Positions 1 through 10,216 of a stretch of 53,273 bases of DNA are shown here, in pieces. Below the pieces are notes generated by a model. The model did no database searches, was not told the origin of the DNA, and saw only the letters and a list, made by a program, of their open reading frames with translations. Each line of letters opens with the position of its first letter. Position 1 is the stretch's first letter. Origin of the DNA: Fragilaria crotonensis (taxonomy: Eukaryota; Bacillariophyta; Fragilariophyceae; Fragilariales; Fragilariaceae); the NCBI GenBank assembly GCA_022925895.1, contig JAKSYS010000432.1, forward strand, positions 1-53,273. Reading direction: 5' to 3'. Made by a program: the position numbers and the translations under genes.

Positions 1-38
1 TAGCGCTTGAGATAACGCACAAACGCTAGATAAACACC

Positions 39-827
39 ATGGACAGGCACGTGGTATACCAAGCCGTCCCAATTGACTTGAATGAGTATATTTCGTCTTC
101 CGGAAAATCGTTGCTCCCAACGTTCGATGGGAATGGGAACAGTCGAGACGACGATGGCAACCGCACGAAGCAGCACCTTTTGCTTGGTCTCGCTGTTGCC
201 TTGATTCTTTCGCTCGCGATTGTTCTCCCTACAGTAGTACACAACCATCACAATTCCGAACAAATGGCAGAAATGCCGATCGCATTTGGAAATGACCAGC
301 AGGGTGAAGCCCGGGTGCTATCAAGGCCAAGTGCAACAAATCACGCGATACATCAGGGGGAACGTAGCAGCAACAATTACATGGGTCCAATCGACGTTGA
401 AAAGGTCATCAATGACGACGAGACACTGTTTTGGAGATACGACTACCTCGGCGATGACGAAGGCGTTTTCGACCTAGTAGACTACATTCAAGAAGAGGAA
501 GGGGGCCTTAAGGTTGTTGGTCAGGATAGGCATATTGAAGATAAGGATGAGGACTTCGTGATGTTCCCGGAATACTATGACGTTGTGCCATTGAATGACG
601 ATGACTTCGAAGCGTACAACGATCCATCTGCTCTCGGAATCAAGGGCGACGCCGTTCACAAGCTCCTTGAAGGTGAAGCCGATGACGCCGACTTGAAGGC
701 TAAGGATAAGGAATTTGATTCAGAAGACATTCCAGACTGCGACGGAGTTGACGGCTTGTATCAAGGTAATAACATCGGTGGGAACCTCTTGATCGATGAC
801 GATGCAGAGCCGGAAGAGATGGCATAG
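39..827 (+). CDS. Single-pass membrane protein with long acidic tail, unknown function
   Basis: A 262-residue protein that I do not recognise. The first 46 residues are polar. A hydrophobic helix follows at about residues 47-67 (LLLGLAVALILSLAIVLPTVV), flanked by Lys-Gln-His and His-Asn-His-His. About 195 residues after the helix are strongly acidic, with many Asp-Asp and Glu-Glu pairs and few predicted folded elements. There is no cleavable N-terminal signal peptide, so a type II membrane topology with a lumenal or extracellular acidic tail is the simplest reading (inference). The ATG sits in the context CACCATGG, favourable for eukaryotic initiation, and the frame is open to a TAG. Codon use looks normal and no intron is needed. 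The gene starts only 38 bases into the window, so an upstream exon cannot be excluded. Confidence 0.6.
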   Translation: MDRHVVYQAVPIDLNEYISSSGKSLLPTFDGNGNSRDDDGNRTKQHLLLGLAVALILSLAIVLPTVVHNHHNSEQMAEMPIAFGNDQQGEARVLSRPSATNHAIHQGERSSNNYMGPIDVEKVINDDETLFWRYDYLGDDEGVFDLVDYIQEEEGGLKVVGQDRHIEDKDEDFVMFPEYYDVVPLNDDDFEAYNDPSALGIKGDAVHKLLEGEADDADLKAKDKEFDSEDIPDCDGVDGLYQGNNIGGNLLIDDDAEPEEMA

Positions 828-2255
828 ATATTGAGCAACGATGCATTCAAGAGATATTCTCAGTAGACTAGCATGTCCAACACAACATTTTTTTTATCCT
901 GGGCTTAAACAAGTACTCGAACTAGAACTTCGTTGGAGTCGAACGCGGTATATGCCAAGTGATGTCGTCTGAGTATAGCTGGACGATATGACTCCAGAAT
1001 CCCATAAGTGACAAACCCGAATCCCTTTTTAAGTGTTTTGGCCAATACGACGCGATTCCAGAATTGGTTGTTTCAAATTCTTCCGCAGTTCGTTGGCAAA
1101 TGACCTAGCAAACTTGTGACACCACATTGGGATGCATGATGTATTCGCCGCACACACAGCTTCGTGTTGTGCCGTACTGCATCATTAAGAGTCAATCTTG
1201 AAGCAAATGGATGCCATTTCTAAGAGGAATCCCACACACCTGATTCTCTGTACAGTTGCTAGTTGCTACAATGGATCTACGACGAGCCAGTTGTTGCGTC
1301 GGATGTTCATGCGTCCGATGAGAGTGATAACAATTGTAATGAGATTGTTGTTTTCACTCACAACCACTGAGGACGTACGGAGTACTCAACTGTGTGTGAC
1401 GGCACCGTGAATTTGTCGTAAATTATCTGTTTCCTCGGCTGACATACTGTCTACCACCAATCACAACATGTAAGCTTGTGCGGTTCTCGTCATTCTGTGA
1501 AATATTCATAGCATTGCTTCTATCGTCTCCTTCCTGTCCTCGACATCGGAGACTCCAAAGTCCGTGGCACTGGCATCGGCTGCTACTTGGCTGGCACTTT
1601 TCTGCCAAGGCGGTGTCAATCTTGGGCTTATCTTGATTTAGAGATTCTTTCAATGAGCACACGCACACGCACACGCATTCTTGCCATTGGTTTGTGCCGA
1701 CAAAATGTCGCGCTTTGAAAGGTCACTAAAAGGGAATGCACTATACACGAGCAATTTCATGAAGATCTCTACAATGGAGAAAAAGGCATAGCCAACCCAC
1801 TAAATCAACCCCCTGCGTCCCCCCCCCAGAGATTCAATTGCCTCCGACCTACGACTTGTACAGCAGGCATCGGTGAAGTTAAACTTAAAGTATATTACTT
1901 TTATTATGTTAGAATTACGAGCCGATACAATAGGCCGTGAACCATTATCCTTCATGTCAAGCATATAATGAACAGACCTGATAGCAGAACAAAACTCAAT
2001 CAAACCTTGATTCTATGTACTAGCAGGATTGTTTCGAGATGATATCGCTTGTATTTCGCAAAGCAATCTTACTACTGGTAGGCTCCAGTGCATTCGCCAG
2101 TGCGATTATGCAGAAACGTCTGTCCACCACCAGTTTTCATTGGTACATTGGTACTATCAGGGTATGCCATGTCTGCCAATTAAAAAGGGCTGATTAAGGT
2201 TTTTCGACGGAATTCTGAGGGGATCTCTTGCACATCGCCAAAGTGTGAAGTTGCG
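828..2255. other. Intergenic, no supported gene
   Basis: About 1.4 kb without a convincing reading frame on either strand. It holds a short ACACGC microsatellite near 1656-1678 and a C-run near 1818. The only open stretches are under 85 codons and have no recognisable content. Confidence 0.5.
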
Positions 2256-3147
2256 GTGATTAAGCTTCAGCCAAACAACGTACTTGCATCACAGCATTCC
2301 TCAAACCTTGATGTGTATATGTTATGTATCATGGACACTGGCAGCCACCACCCTTCTGGAATCACTGTGGAGATTGTTGGAATTGAGTCCGGCACTGACG
2401 GTAGATCATACCAACACGATGTTTGTGGATCAGTGATTGAACAGGATGTTGTTGTAAGGCTGAGGAAAATGCAGATCAGGAACAACAATATTGGAAAGGA
2501 AGAAACTGCAATCGCTGCATTTCACATTACTGACGGCAGTGTCGTGTTGGTTTTTTGCCTCGCCAGCATTTTGTGCCTCACGCTTTATCATTTGATGGTT
2601 CTGGCACAGGTGACAAAGGTCTACTCTCCCACGAGCAAAAGTTTGAGCAAACAAAAGAAATTCCATCACAAAAGGGTTGTTGTCTTGCTACACACATTAC
2701 AGAATTACCAGCAAGGGCGGCAAAAGCAAACAAGACCACTTGTGCCTTCTTATCTAAGATTGAAAGAGAATGCAATGATGATGACGACGATGTTGATGAT
2801 GATCATACTAACCGTTGCTCTTCAAGGAGGATTTGTGAGGTAGGATGATTGTGCAACGACAGCAACAGCAACGTCAGCGCCAACTCGTCCCCCGGCGGCA
2901 AAACAAACGAGAACCGAGCATGCTGGAGCTGCTAGCTCACAAGAAGAGCGAGTGCGTCACCCCTCCTGCTAGTACCAAGAAAGTTGCAGCAAAAAAGAAA
3001 AGTCAAGATCTGACCCCTTCGATGCGTAGCAATCATGCTCTTGACCAGGACAAGAGGTCAAGATCGACAAAATGGAAGCCCCAGGATTTAGCTGCTTCTG
3101 TCCCCAAAATTGATTGGTTACGTGGTGTACTTGGAAACTTCGATTGA
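2256..3147 (+). pseudogene. Frameshifted accessory ORF of a diatom-type transposable element
   Basis: The reading frame starts in frame 3 (residues beginning IKLQPNNVLASQHSSN and running through DGRSYQHDVCG and EEDVVVRL-like text). It moves to frame 2 near base 2555 (FLPRQHFVPHALSFDGSGTG), touches frame 3 again (VTKVYSPTSKS) and returns to frame 2 (KGCCLATHITELPARAAKAN), ending in an acidic Asp-rich tail near 2848. A basic 100-residue frame (2845-3147) follows. From memory this kind of protein recurs in diatom genomes beside DDE-type elements, and here it lies tail to tail with the broken transposase at 3819-6240. The several frame changes over 600 bases show a dead copy rather than introns. 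No function is assigned. Confidence 0.5.
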
Positions 3148-3818
3148 AGTTGTCTTGTATGGACATACCCTAATACTGCTTCTTTTTGCACCAACCGTTA
3201 ATCAATCAAGTACTTGACAAGACTGATGTGAATTTATACACCTTCTTTGTTGTCTTGTTTTTCATTTGATTGGTTCTAAGGCATACATAAGATTGTTTTA
3301 TAAGTACATAAGCTTCATGCAGCATATGTTGGCGGGCATTTTTCCGCGCATTTGCCGAATGATCCGCCCCAGATCTCAAATTTACTGCTATGGCTGCTCC
3401 TTCTTTGGTTAATTGGTACTTGTGACTACCTTGAACTTGCTTGCAAATTTATCAGCAAGTAGGAGTATCATGGTACAGCACCTAAGAGTCAAGTTGACTT
3501 CACATGCGTGCTGAGCACAAGCATTTGCAGCTACTAGTACACCACATAAAGATTTGGTTCATTTCTTCATTCACAACTCTATTAAAAATCATTGATTACA
3601 CTTCAAATGGTGGCAGAAGAACATTTGCTGCCTTCATCATTTGTTGACAACAAGCTCAGACTGCTTGCGGTGCAGTCGGTTCATAATGATCAGGTCGAGT
3701 GCATGTTAAATTCAGCTGTTGTATAAGAAGGTGTCTCGTTGATGGAACAGGTAAGTCCCCTGTGCTTTTGTACCAATTCACCATCACCACCTATAATGGT
3801 GACACTGTCAACTTCTCC
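3148..3818. other. Gap between the two halves of the decayed element
   Basis: AT-rich sequence with no open frame of note. It lies between the accessory ORF (+) and the 3' end of the transposase relic (-), and is probably further decayed transposon DNA. A short run of the minus frame can be followed to about 3650 but is too degraded to annotate. Confidence 0.35.
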
Positions 3819-6240
3819 TTACTCAGCGCTGTAATGCTTAGTCCTTGCTATGATGGTTTCTTGTGCAGTCTGAACTCTCTTTAGCATATTCTCTTCATAA
3901 TTTATGCCGTTCCTTGCATTGGCATGTACTTCATACTCCAAGAGCAACGTTGTGGTCGTTCCTGCCAAACCTTGCAAGGAGTTCAATTGTTCTGCCAACA
4001 CCACTGATTGTGATGCTGAAACTGCTGTCACAGTGGAGCTCATGATGGTATTGTTATTGCTTCCATGCTCCTTGTGTAATTGTGCAGCTGTTGTTGTGTG
4101 GCAGCAATCTCAGGATGTAGCTAGTAAGCAGTTATAATTCAACGGCTCCCAGCCTCTCTGCAATTGCTTTCAAATTTGGACGGACACAGGCAAAGGAATC
4201 AGCCCATGCTTGATCAACAAGGTAAACCACATCCTTCTTGTTTATTGCAACTCACTCCTTCTGTGCCAGTAGTTTTACAGCAAGTCAAAGCCATCTTGAA
4301 GCAGCTGTTCTGCTCGGTTGAATCCTCCAGCACTTGCCAATAGCTTGTGCCGTTTCTTGGCACACCAATTCCACTTTGTGGTTGGAATGTTGACATATCT
4401 GCAATGCTTCATGGCAAAGCGACTGCCGCGTTAATCAAGTAAGAGAAATGGAGGAACTCCGTCAGAGCAATCAAACAGTTGCACTTCATCCATCACTTTC
4501 AGCATGTCAACAAGGAGATCGGCTGTGATGCTGGCTGCCATTCGCAGAACAGCAGCAAAAGATTGCAACGTCCAAAACTTACACACTGGTGGGCCCTGTG
4601 GATATTGCTTTTTGTTGATGCATCCAGCAGTATTTTGTTGCATATCACTCTCCTCTCCAATCCAGGAGGGGGCTGATGCCTTAAACCCGAGCACCCAACA
4701 ACTTGGACACATTTCCATGGCCTCAAATATGATTGCACACATTATGGGCTCATCTGTTGGCTGCAGCAGTGAATCTCATGAGCAATGCTGTGAAGTGTGA
4801 GTCTTCCGTTGCCACGATGCTTCACACAAGAATTTCTCACCGCCGACAACGTTGCCATCCTTTGTCGTTGATATATTGGCTGATCCAGCAACTTCATCAA
4901 GAAAGACAAGCTTGTCCAGGCGCTGCCGCGTCATATACTCTGTTGGGAGTCCATATGCTTCAGCTTTATGCTCTACTATCTGGCCACCATTATCAAGCAA
5001 TACCTGTTTGTTGAGCTTTGATCCTATGCCCGTTCCTGCCATGGCATTGTACACCTCATTATACATAACAAGATGAAAATTAGCGTATGTGCACAATTCA
5101 GCTTGCTTTGTCCCAAACTTCACATATTGCTTGCTTCTGTTTATATACTCATTTCTCTTCAAAAAGGGTCTCTTGTAAGGGGGAGCACCTGCCGCATCAC
5201 GTTCTCATCAGCTGCAAGAAACGTCAAGCCCGAATTTGAAGTCTCCTCGTCAATGCTACTCAATGCAGCACTCCATGCTGTCGAATTTAAACCTGTCCTG
5301 GTTTGGATATTATGATCCAATTTCCAATCCGCAAGCTTTCTTGCTATGGTCATTCCCTTGATCAGGGAATTTGGATGGTGCAGGCCTGTTGCTACAATGA
5401 TGGCAGAACGCATTCGTGCAAGGTGCATGATGATTTCGACAAGATAGGGCTCAAACGTAGCCATTGGAGATGGTGTGCCTTGTATTGTAGGAAGATTCTG
5501 TTTCTTGCGCTTATGTTGGCTGCAAATGGTGTACTCACTGATATGAATGTCATTGTTGATCTGATGCTTGGCCTTTGCATCCTTTATGATAGATCCCTTA
5601 ATGCTGTGTACAGATCCTTTCTCTTCATCAAGTGCTCACCTGTAAGCTTTGGCAGCATCAGACTTCGCACGATATATTCTTTTGTTAATGTCGCGAAAAA
5701 CAAAACAATTGGGGCTGCCTTTTGGACGCCCGTCGAGAACAATGATGTCAGTGTTGTCAAATGGTTTAGTATAATCTTGTTCAAAAGCAAGCACTTCAAT
5801 TTGTCTTACCATCTGTAGAATATTCAATTTCCTCTGTCTGCAAAACTTGAAAAGCATCTGTGCTTGTGCTGCTGGATGTCAACAATGATAGGGCAGAATC
5901 GTTGGATGATGAATCTGTACCGCCAGGAACTGGTGCTGGTGGTGGCGGCAAGGTTTTTAATGTATTTTTGCCCTTTTCAAGCATGTAAAATCTCACCATC
6001 TCTGTGTTTAACCATGGAAGTAATGGTTTCATTGCCTATACAATGTCTCTAATGGCGCCGTATGGTGTAACACCACCATTGTTTGCCATCACACACTTCA
6101 GTTTTCTCGCAATGATAGCCAGGTTTGTGTCGCGAGTATGATGGTATGATGGTCAATCCCGATAGGCCTGTTTCTTTATGTCTTTGGTCTGTTTGGCTGG
6201 AACCTCCTCCTGGAGGGACCACTTTCTTTGTGAACATCAC
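3819..6240 (-). pseudogene. Decayed DDE-type (pogo/DDE_1-like) transposase
   Basis: Read on the minus strand from 6240 to 3819, the gene is broken into at least six frame segments. The best-kept part (5162-4776) contains TYANFHLVMYNEVYNAM, then GLPTEYMTRQRLDKLVFLDEVAGS, the likely first catalytic Asp. The next (4742-4431) begins MCAIIFEA and ends DGVPPFLLLD. A stop follows, then GSRF, so LLLD-x-x-GSRF is the likely second Asp block. The next piece reads GTSYWQVLEDSTEQNSCFKMAL, which lines up with the third-acid block of DDE_1 transposases (P-x-TSx-Q-x-D-x-x-x-NxxFK). Downstream AWADSFACVRPNLKAIAERG and PLNYNCLL continue the same protein. Stops and frameshifts make it nonfunctional. The DDE_1 relation is an inference from block order. 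Confidence 0.6.
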
Positions 6241-8316
6241 TTGTTATTGTCATATCAATGAATGTGAAATGACAGAAATGTGAGCATTATTGTAATACTC
6301 TTACCTGCTGGTGCAAGGTACCTAGTACCTGGTGTTTGCGCCAATAAGTGTGAGTTCAGGATCCTAAAATTATGGTCGTAGAAAAATTTCAGTCCGTTGT
6401 GGATCATAAAATGGCTGGCGGCCTAGCTGGCATGAAATTCTGCTTGGTGCAGTGAAAATTTTCAGTGGAATCTGACAGTTCAATTCACCTTTGAAATGAA
6501 GGTCAAATACCGCTTCGCCTCCCGTCATTTGCTTGTGCGGAATGCGTAAACAAGGTGCAATTTTGGCATTCAAGTAGTACAGGAGGTCGAATTCGGAAAA
6601 ATGGAAGAGCCAAATTGTCTCCTTCTCCACCACAATCACCCTTACTAGTAGCTACTACACAAAGTCCAGAAGTTTGTAATACAACTTAATACTCCAGTAC
6701 AGCACCTACAGTGAGTCAACCCATAATGCAGATCAAAATACATGGTCAAAAGTGCCTGCTGTAATACTTCGTTTTGCAGGAGCCTGTATTAGTCAGTATC
6801 TATACCTTTCCAAAGTTTACTGCAATTCCAATACCACCCTACAGCCTACAGTACCTACAAAGGCAAGCAAGGCAGCAATCCCTATTGATGATCTGTCCAT
6901 CACTGATGGGTGCAATGACACAGTCTAGTATCGCGTACTAGCACATGAAACAGTCCGATGTAGTCTTGAGCAAGCCCATGATCCCTTTCCGTCCTGATGC
7001 ATGAAAAGCTGCCCCCGCATTTCCACCAAGGATGCCAATGACCTATGCTAATTGACAAAGGCAGACAAGAGGTCAGAGCAAGAAAAGTATTTGGCCTATC
7101 CTAGACAAAGATACTATTGTGTGAGAAGCCCTCAACAAAATTGACAGGGTGTCTCATTGATGTAGTACTTACAAAACTAGTAATTCATGGTGCCTGCTGT
7201 CATCTGATCACCACCATAGCCTGTTTATGATGTTCCAAGTATACGTGATTTTGTGCTCTGCACCACTTGGTAGTAGTCCAATTTGGTGAAGCATGACTTT
7301 GCACTTACAACAATGCTGTTGTCATTGAATGCAGTAAAGGGACAAGTGCTTAGTTTAGTGGCTAATTCTTTCACCTACTACTTGCTTGGTGAGGACGTGG
7401 GTTCGAACCCAACCGGGAAACTTATTTGGCCAAAGCCTATCAATTCATATCCCTAATCCTCCAGCACTCCCTCCATCATTGATATGGTGCTGAGCTTGGG
7501 TACCTAGTGAGAGCTTGCAAAAACATTCCCATAAATGCTGGTCACCTGCTCTGAATTAATTTTTTGTTCGCATTCTTTCTTCATTGAATGCCATTCATCT
7601 CATCTCCAGCATGCCGTGCTCTTGGTGGTGTACCTGTAAATGATGTTATGCATGCACTGCACCACAAGCTACTCATCACTGCAGCATAAGCAAATAAAGT
7701 ACATAATCTGGACTAAAAAGCTCAACTTGTGTGAAGACCTCAGCAATACTACTAGAATCACAACTTTGATTCTCCTTCACTATTGAAGATGCATGATCCC
7801 TACTTAGAAGCAACATCTGAGGGATGACTAAGAGATGCAAAGAATGGGCAGTCAGGGATTGATGTGTCTAAATGGGAGGTGTCATGACACTTTTTGAACT
7901 TTTTCTCTGGATGCCATATTTGTGCAAATCAGTCAATGCACAATCCCCTCTGCACTATGAGTTCTGATGCAGTACGTCCATTATCTAATGATTGGGTTTT
8001 GCACAGCATCATCTTCATCAGCCACCAATCTGTTGATTGATTCAGCAATTTCAAGTAAAGACAATGGAATGAAAACAAGGTGTTCCCCTGTCAGCAAGTT
8101 GCTAATAAATCACAACTCATGACCAGGGCTGTTTATTTCAGGCGATTACCCGGGTTCCCGCCTAAATTTCCTAAATTAAGACTTGCTACCGCACCTAAAA
8201 TTAAGCGTACGGACAGACAGACCATGTGATCAGTTCTGTGGATAAAGCACACTTTTTGTACCTTATTAAGATACGTCTGCATTCGTCGCCTGCTTCAATT
8301 GTAGCTCCAATCAACA
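6241..8316. other. Intergenic DNA between two transposon relics
   Basis: About 2 kb with no supportable protein gene. An 89-codon minus frame at 6370-6639 has no recognisable content. The only structured item I see is the tRNA-like A box/B box pair near 7341-7420. The rest is AT-rich, with short repeated phrases such as AGTACCTAC and TACAGTA. Confidence 0.45.
7341..7420 (+). other. tRNA-like sequence with intact A and B boxes (tRNA relic or SINE head)
   Basis: TAGTTTAGTGG (7351-7361) fits the polymerase III A box TRGYNNARNNG exactly, and GGTTCGAACCC (7400-7410) fits the B box. Between them TCACC (7371-7375) and GGTGA (7388-7392) can pair as a five-base stem, but enclose about 12 bases instead of a 7-base anticodon loop. 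The bases where acceptor strands should lie (AAGTGCT before the A box, CGGGAAA after the T arm) do not pair. It is therefore not a convincing functional tRNA. A tRNA-derived SINE head or a decayed tRNA gene fits better. No second copy is visible in the window. Confidence 0.4.
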
Positions 8317-9733
8317 ATGTCTATGATATCATATGGCCTCAAGATTGCTCATCGTCACGCTTCAATGGGGATGGTGATTGGCCTTCAGTGTCGCTTCTGC
8401 TTTGTGTTTGGCCGTGAGGAGAAGGTGGGATCCAAACGCAAGCCCGCAAACACTGGCTGTTCGAGGATGGAGTGCCCCATTCCGATACGACAATATCAAG
8501 AACCACCTTCGTGCAAACATTATTGGTTGCACCTACAATGTTCTGGCAAGCCCTGGTTTGCGAGCTTGCTCACAACAGGATGTCAGCAACTTCATTCAAG
8601 TGGTCTGTGTTGTGAATATGCAACGCATTGCACGCCATTTGCGCCATTCATGGGCGTTTTCTATAGCGCTGGGCGGCTCTGCACCTCATCAAAGCACATC
8701 GTACTATCTCAGTTTGCGATTTCGAGTTTTTATTCCTGAGTTTATTAACATGATTGTAGCCTTTACAGGTGCTGTGCCCTTCCTATGCATGGTCGACGTA
8801 CAGGTGAAGTGATGTTCACAAAGGTGAAAAAATTCTTGTCTGTTCTCTGTCCAGATTGGAGCATTCGCCTACTTGGTGTGACGTCTGATGGGGGGCCGAA
8901 ACATGATAGGCCGTGTTACTGGTGTCGTTACTTGCCCGTCGACAATGCAATGCATGATTCCTGCCGACTTACTCGGATTTGGTGTGGAGCACATCAGCTT
9001 GATCTGGTTATGGACACATCATGAACAAGAAGCAACATTGTCAAGGAGCAATTTTTTCCATTCTGACTGGATTCATCACTCACCACCTTAAACGACTGCT
9101 CAACCTGATTGCAGAGATGCAAACAATGTGCCCATGAGTTGTCGATCGGTGGCTCTCTACAGAAAAGGTTGTTTCATTGTTCAAGCTACATTGGCCACAG
9201 TTACTTGCTCACATCGAGGCAAAACAGCCCTCTGCCCCCCCCCCCTTGCCTCAGGTGGGTTGCTCTGCTAGCTATGCATCACTTTACAACTAGCACAGCT
9301 ATCACATTCCTCCGAAGCATCCAAGGATTGTTTAACAACGCTCGCCAATCAACAACAAGCAGCGCTGAACGGCCTCATTGACAGCTTTATTGTTGATGTG
9401 GGTTTCGTTGGGCCGCTTACAGTGGAATCCATCCCTGCTCTTGACGCGTCAACTCATACTATCATCAGTGGTCGTTATGCAACAATTGCTTTCACAAGAG
9501 TTCAATAATTCCTCTGGTGTGGATTGGCAACTTGGGTCGACACGTTGCTTAAGGAAAGCTTGGAATGCGAACAGGAGGATCTTCAACCTGACATCACCCT
9601 CGTTTATGTTACAGCTTGCAACCGAATTGACGAGATCTCCCCCATCTACCGTGATCATAGCAATAATCCATATGGTCAAACCTGCTACAGTAGCGGACAT
9701 ACTGAGGAAGACACGCTGACAGGAGACAACGAG
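8317..9733 (+). pseudogene. Decayed hAT-like transposase
   Basis: Reading through several frames recovers parts of one protein. It starts with a zinc-finger-like CRFCFVFGRE segment (frame 1), then WSAPFRYDNIKNHLRANI (frame 2), which is the BED-like N-terminal region. Later come FLSVLCPDWSIRLLGVTSDG (frame 1) and GGRNMIGRVTGVVT (frame 2), then RIWCGAHQLDLVMDT (frame 1), typical of hAT-type elements. Next is a frame 3 part with RWLSTEKVVSLFKLHWPQLL, and finally frame 1 and 2 pieces with VGPLTVESIPALD and ATWVDTLLKESLE. At least five frame changes and several stops lie between these blocks. It is a dead element, and the family is inferred from the order of these motifs. Confidence 0.6.
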
Positions 9734-10216
9734 TAGTACAGTACCAGGTACTCGGAGTTCTACCGTAGACACAACCTGGTACCTGGTACCGGTATTCAAA
9801 GAGTAGTACTCCAGTACTCCGTAGTGCTTATTTATAAAACTGCTACTGTCGAATACTGTAGTACGCTGTCAGTATAGTTTATGTCATACCTTGTCTACTG
9901 TAGCAGGTGCCGTAATATATGTGGCCATATGACATCACGACATCACCGATTAGCTACTATACAGCATGCGGGATACGGGATACGGATACGGCACTCTAAG
10001 GTTAAAGGGACGTTAATTTTCGGGCAAGAGTTTGAAAACGACTTCCTCCCTTGAAGATTTGGCGAAAAGTCGTTTGAAATATATTGATATAACTCAAAGA
10101 ACATGCCAAAAATGTGTATGCATGCATGTCATATTCAGTACGTAGTACATCGCGCTCCGTACTCGCGCCTGTAGCTGCATTTCTGGAAGAAGCATCTCAC
10201 CATTTTTCGATCGGCC
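9734..10216. repeat. GTAC-word-rich intergenic block with CGGGATA microsatellite
   Basis: From about 9724 to 9930 the sequence is largely made of words such as GTACCAGGTACT, TAGTACTCCAGTACTCCGTAGT and CTACTGTAG. Many of them are self-complementary or near palindromes. At 9964-9988 a short array of GCGGGATAC and GGATACGG units occurs, related in sequence to the GCGGGATGC array at 16326-16385. No gene is seen before the ATG at 10217. Confidence 0.6.
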
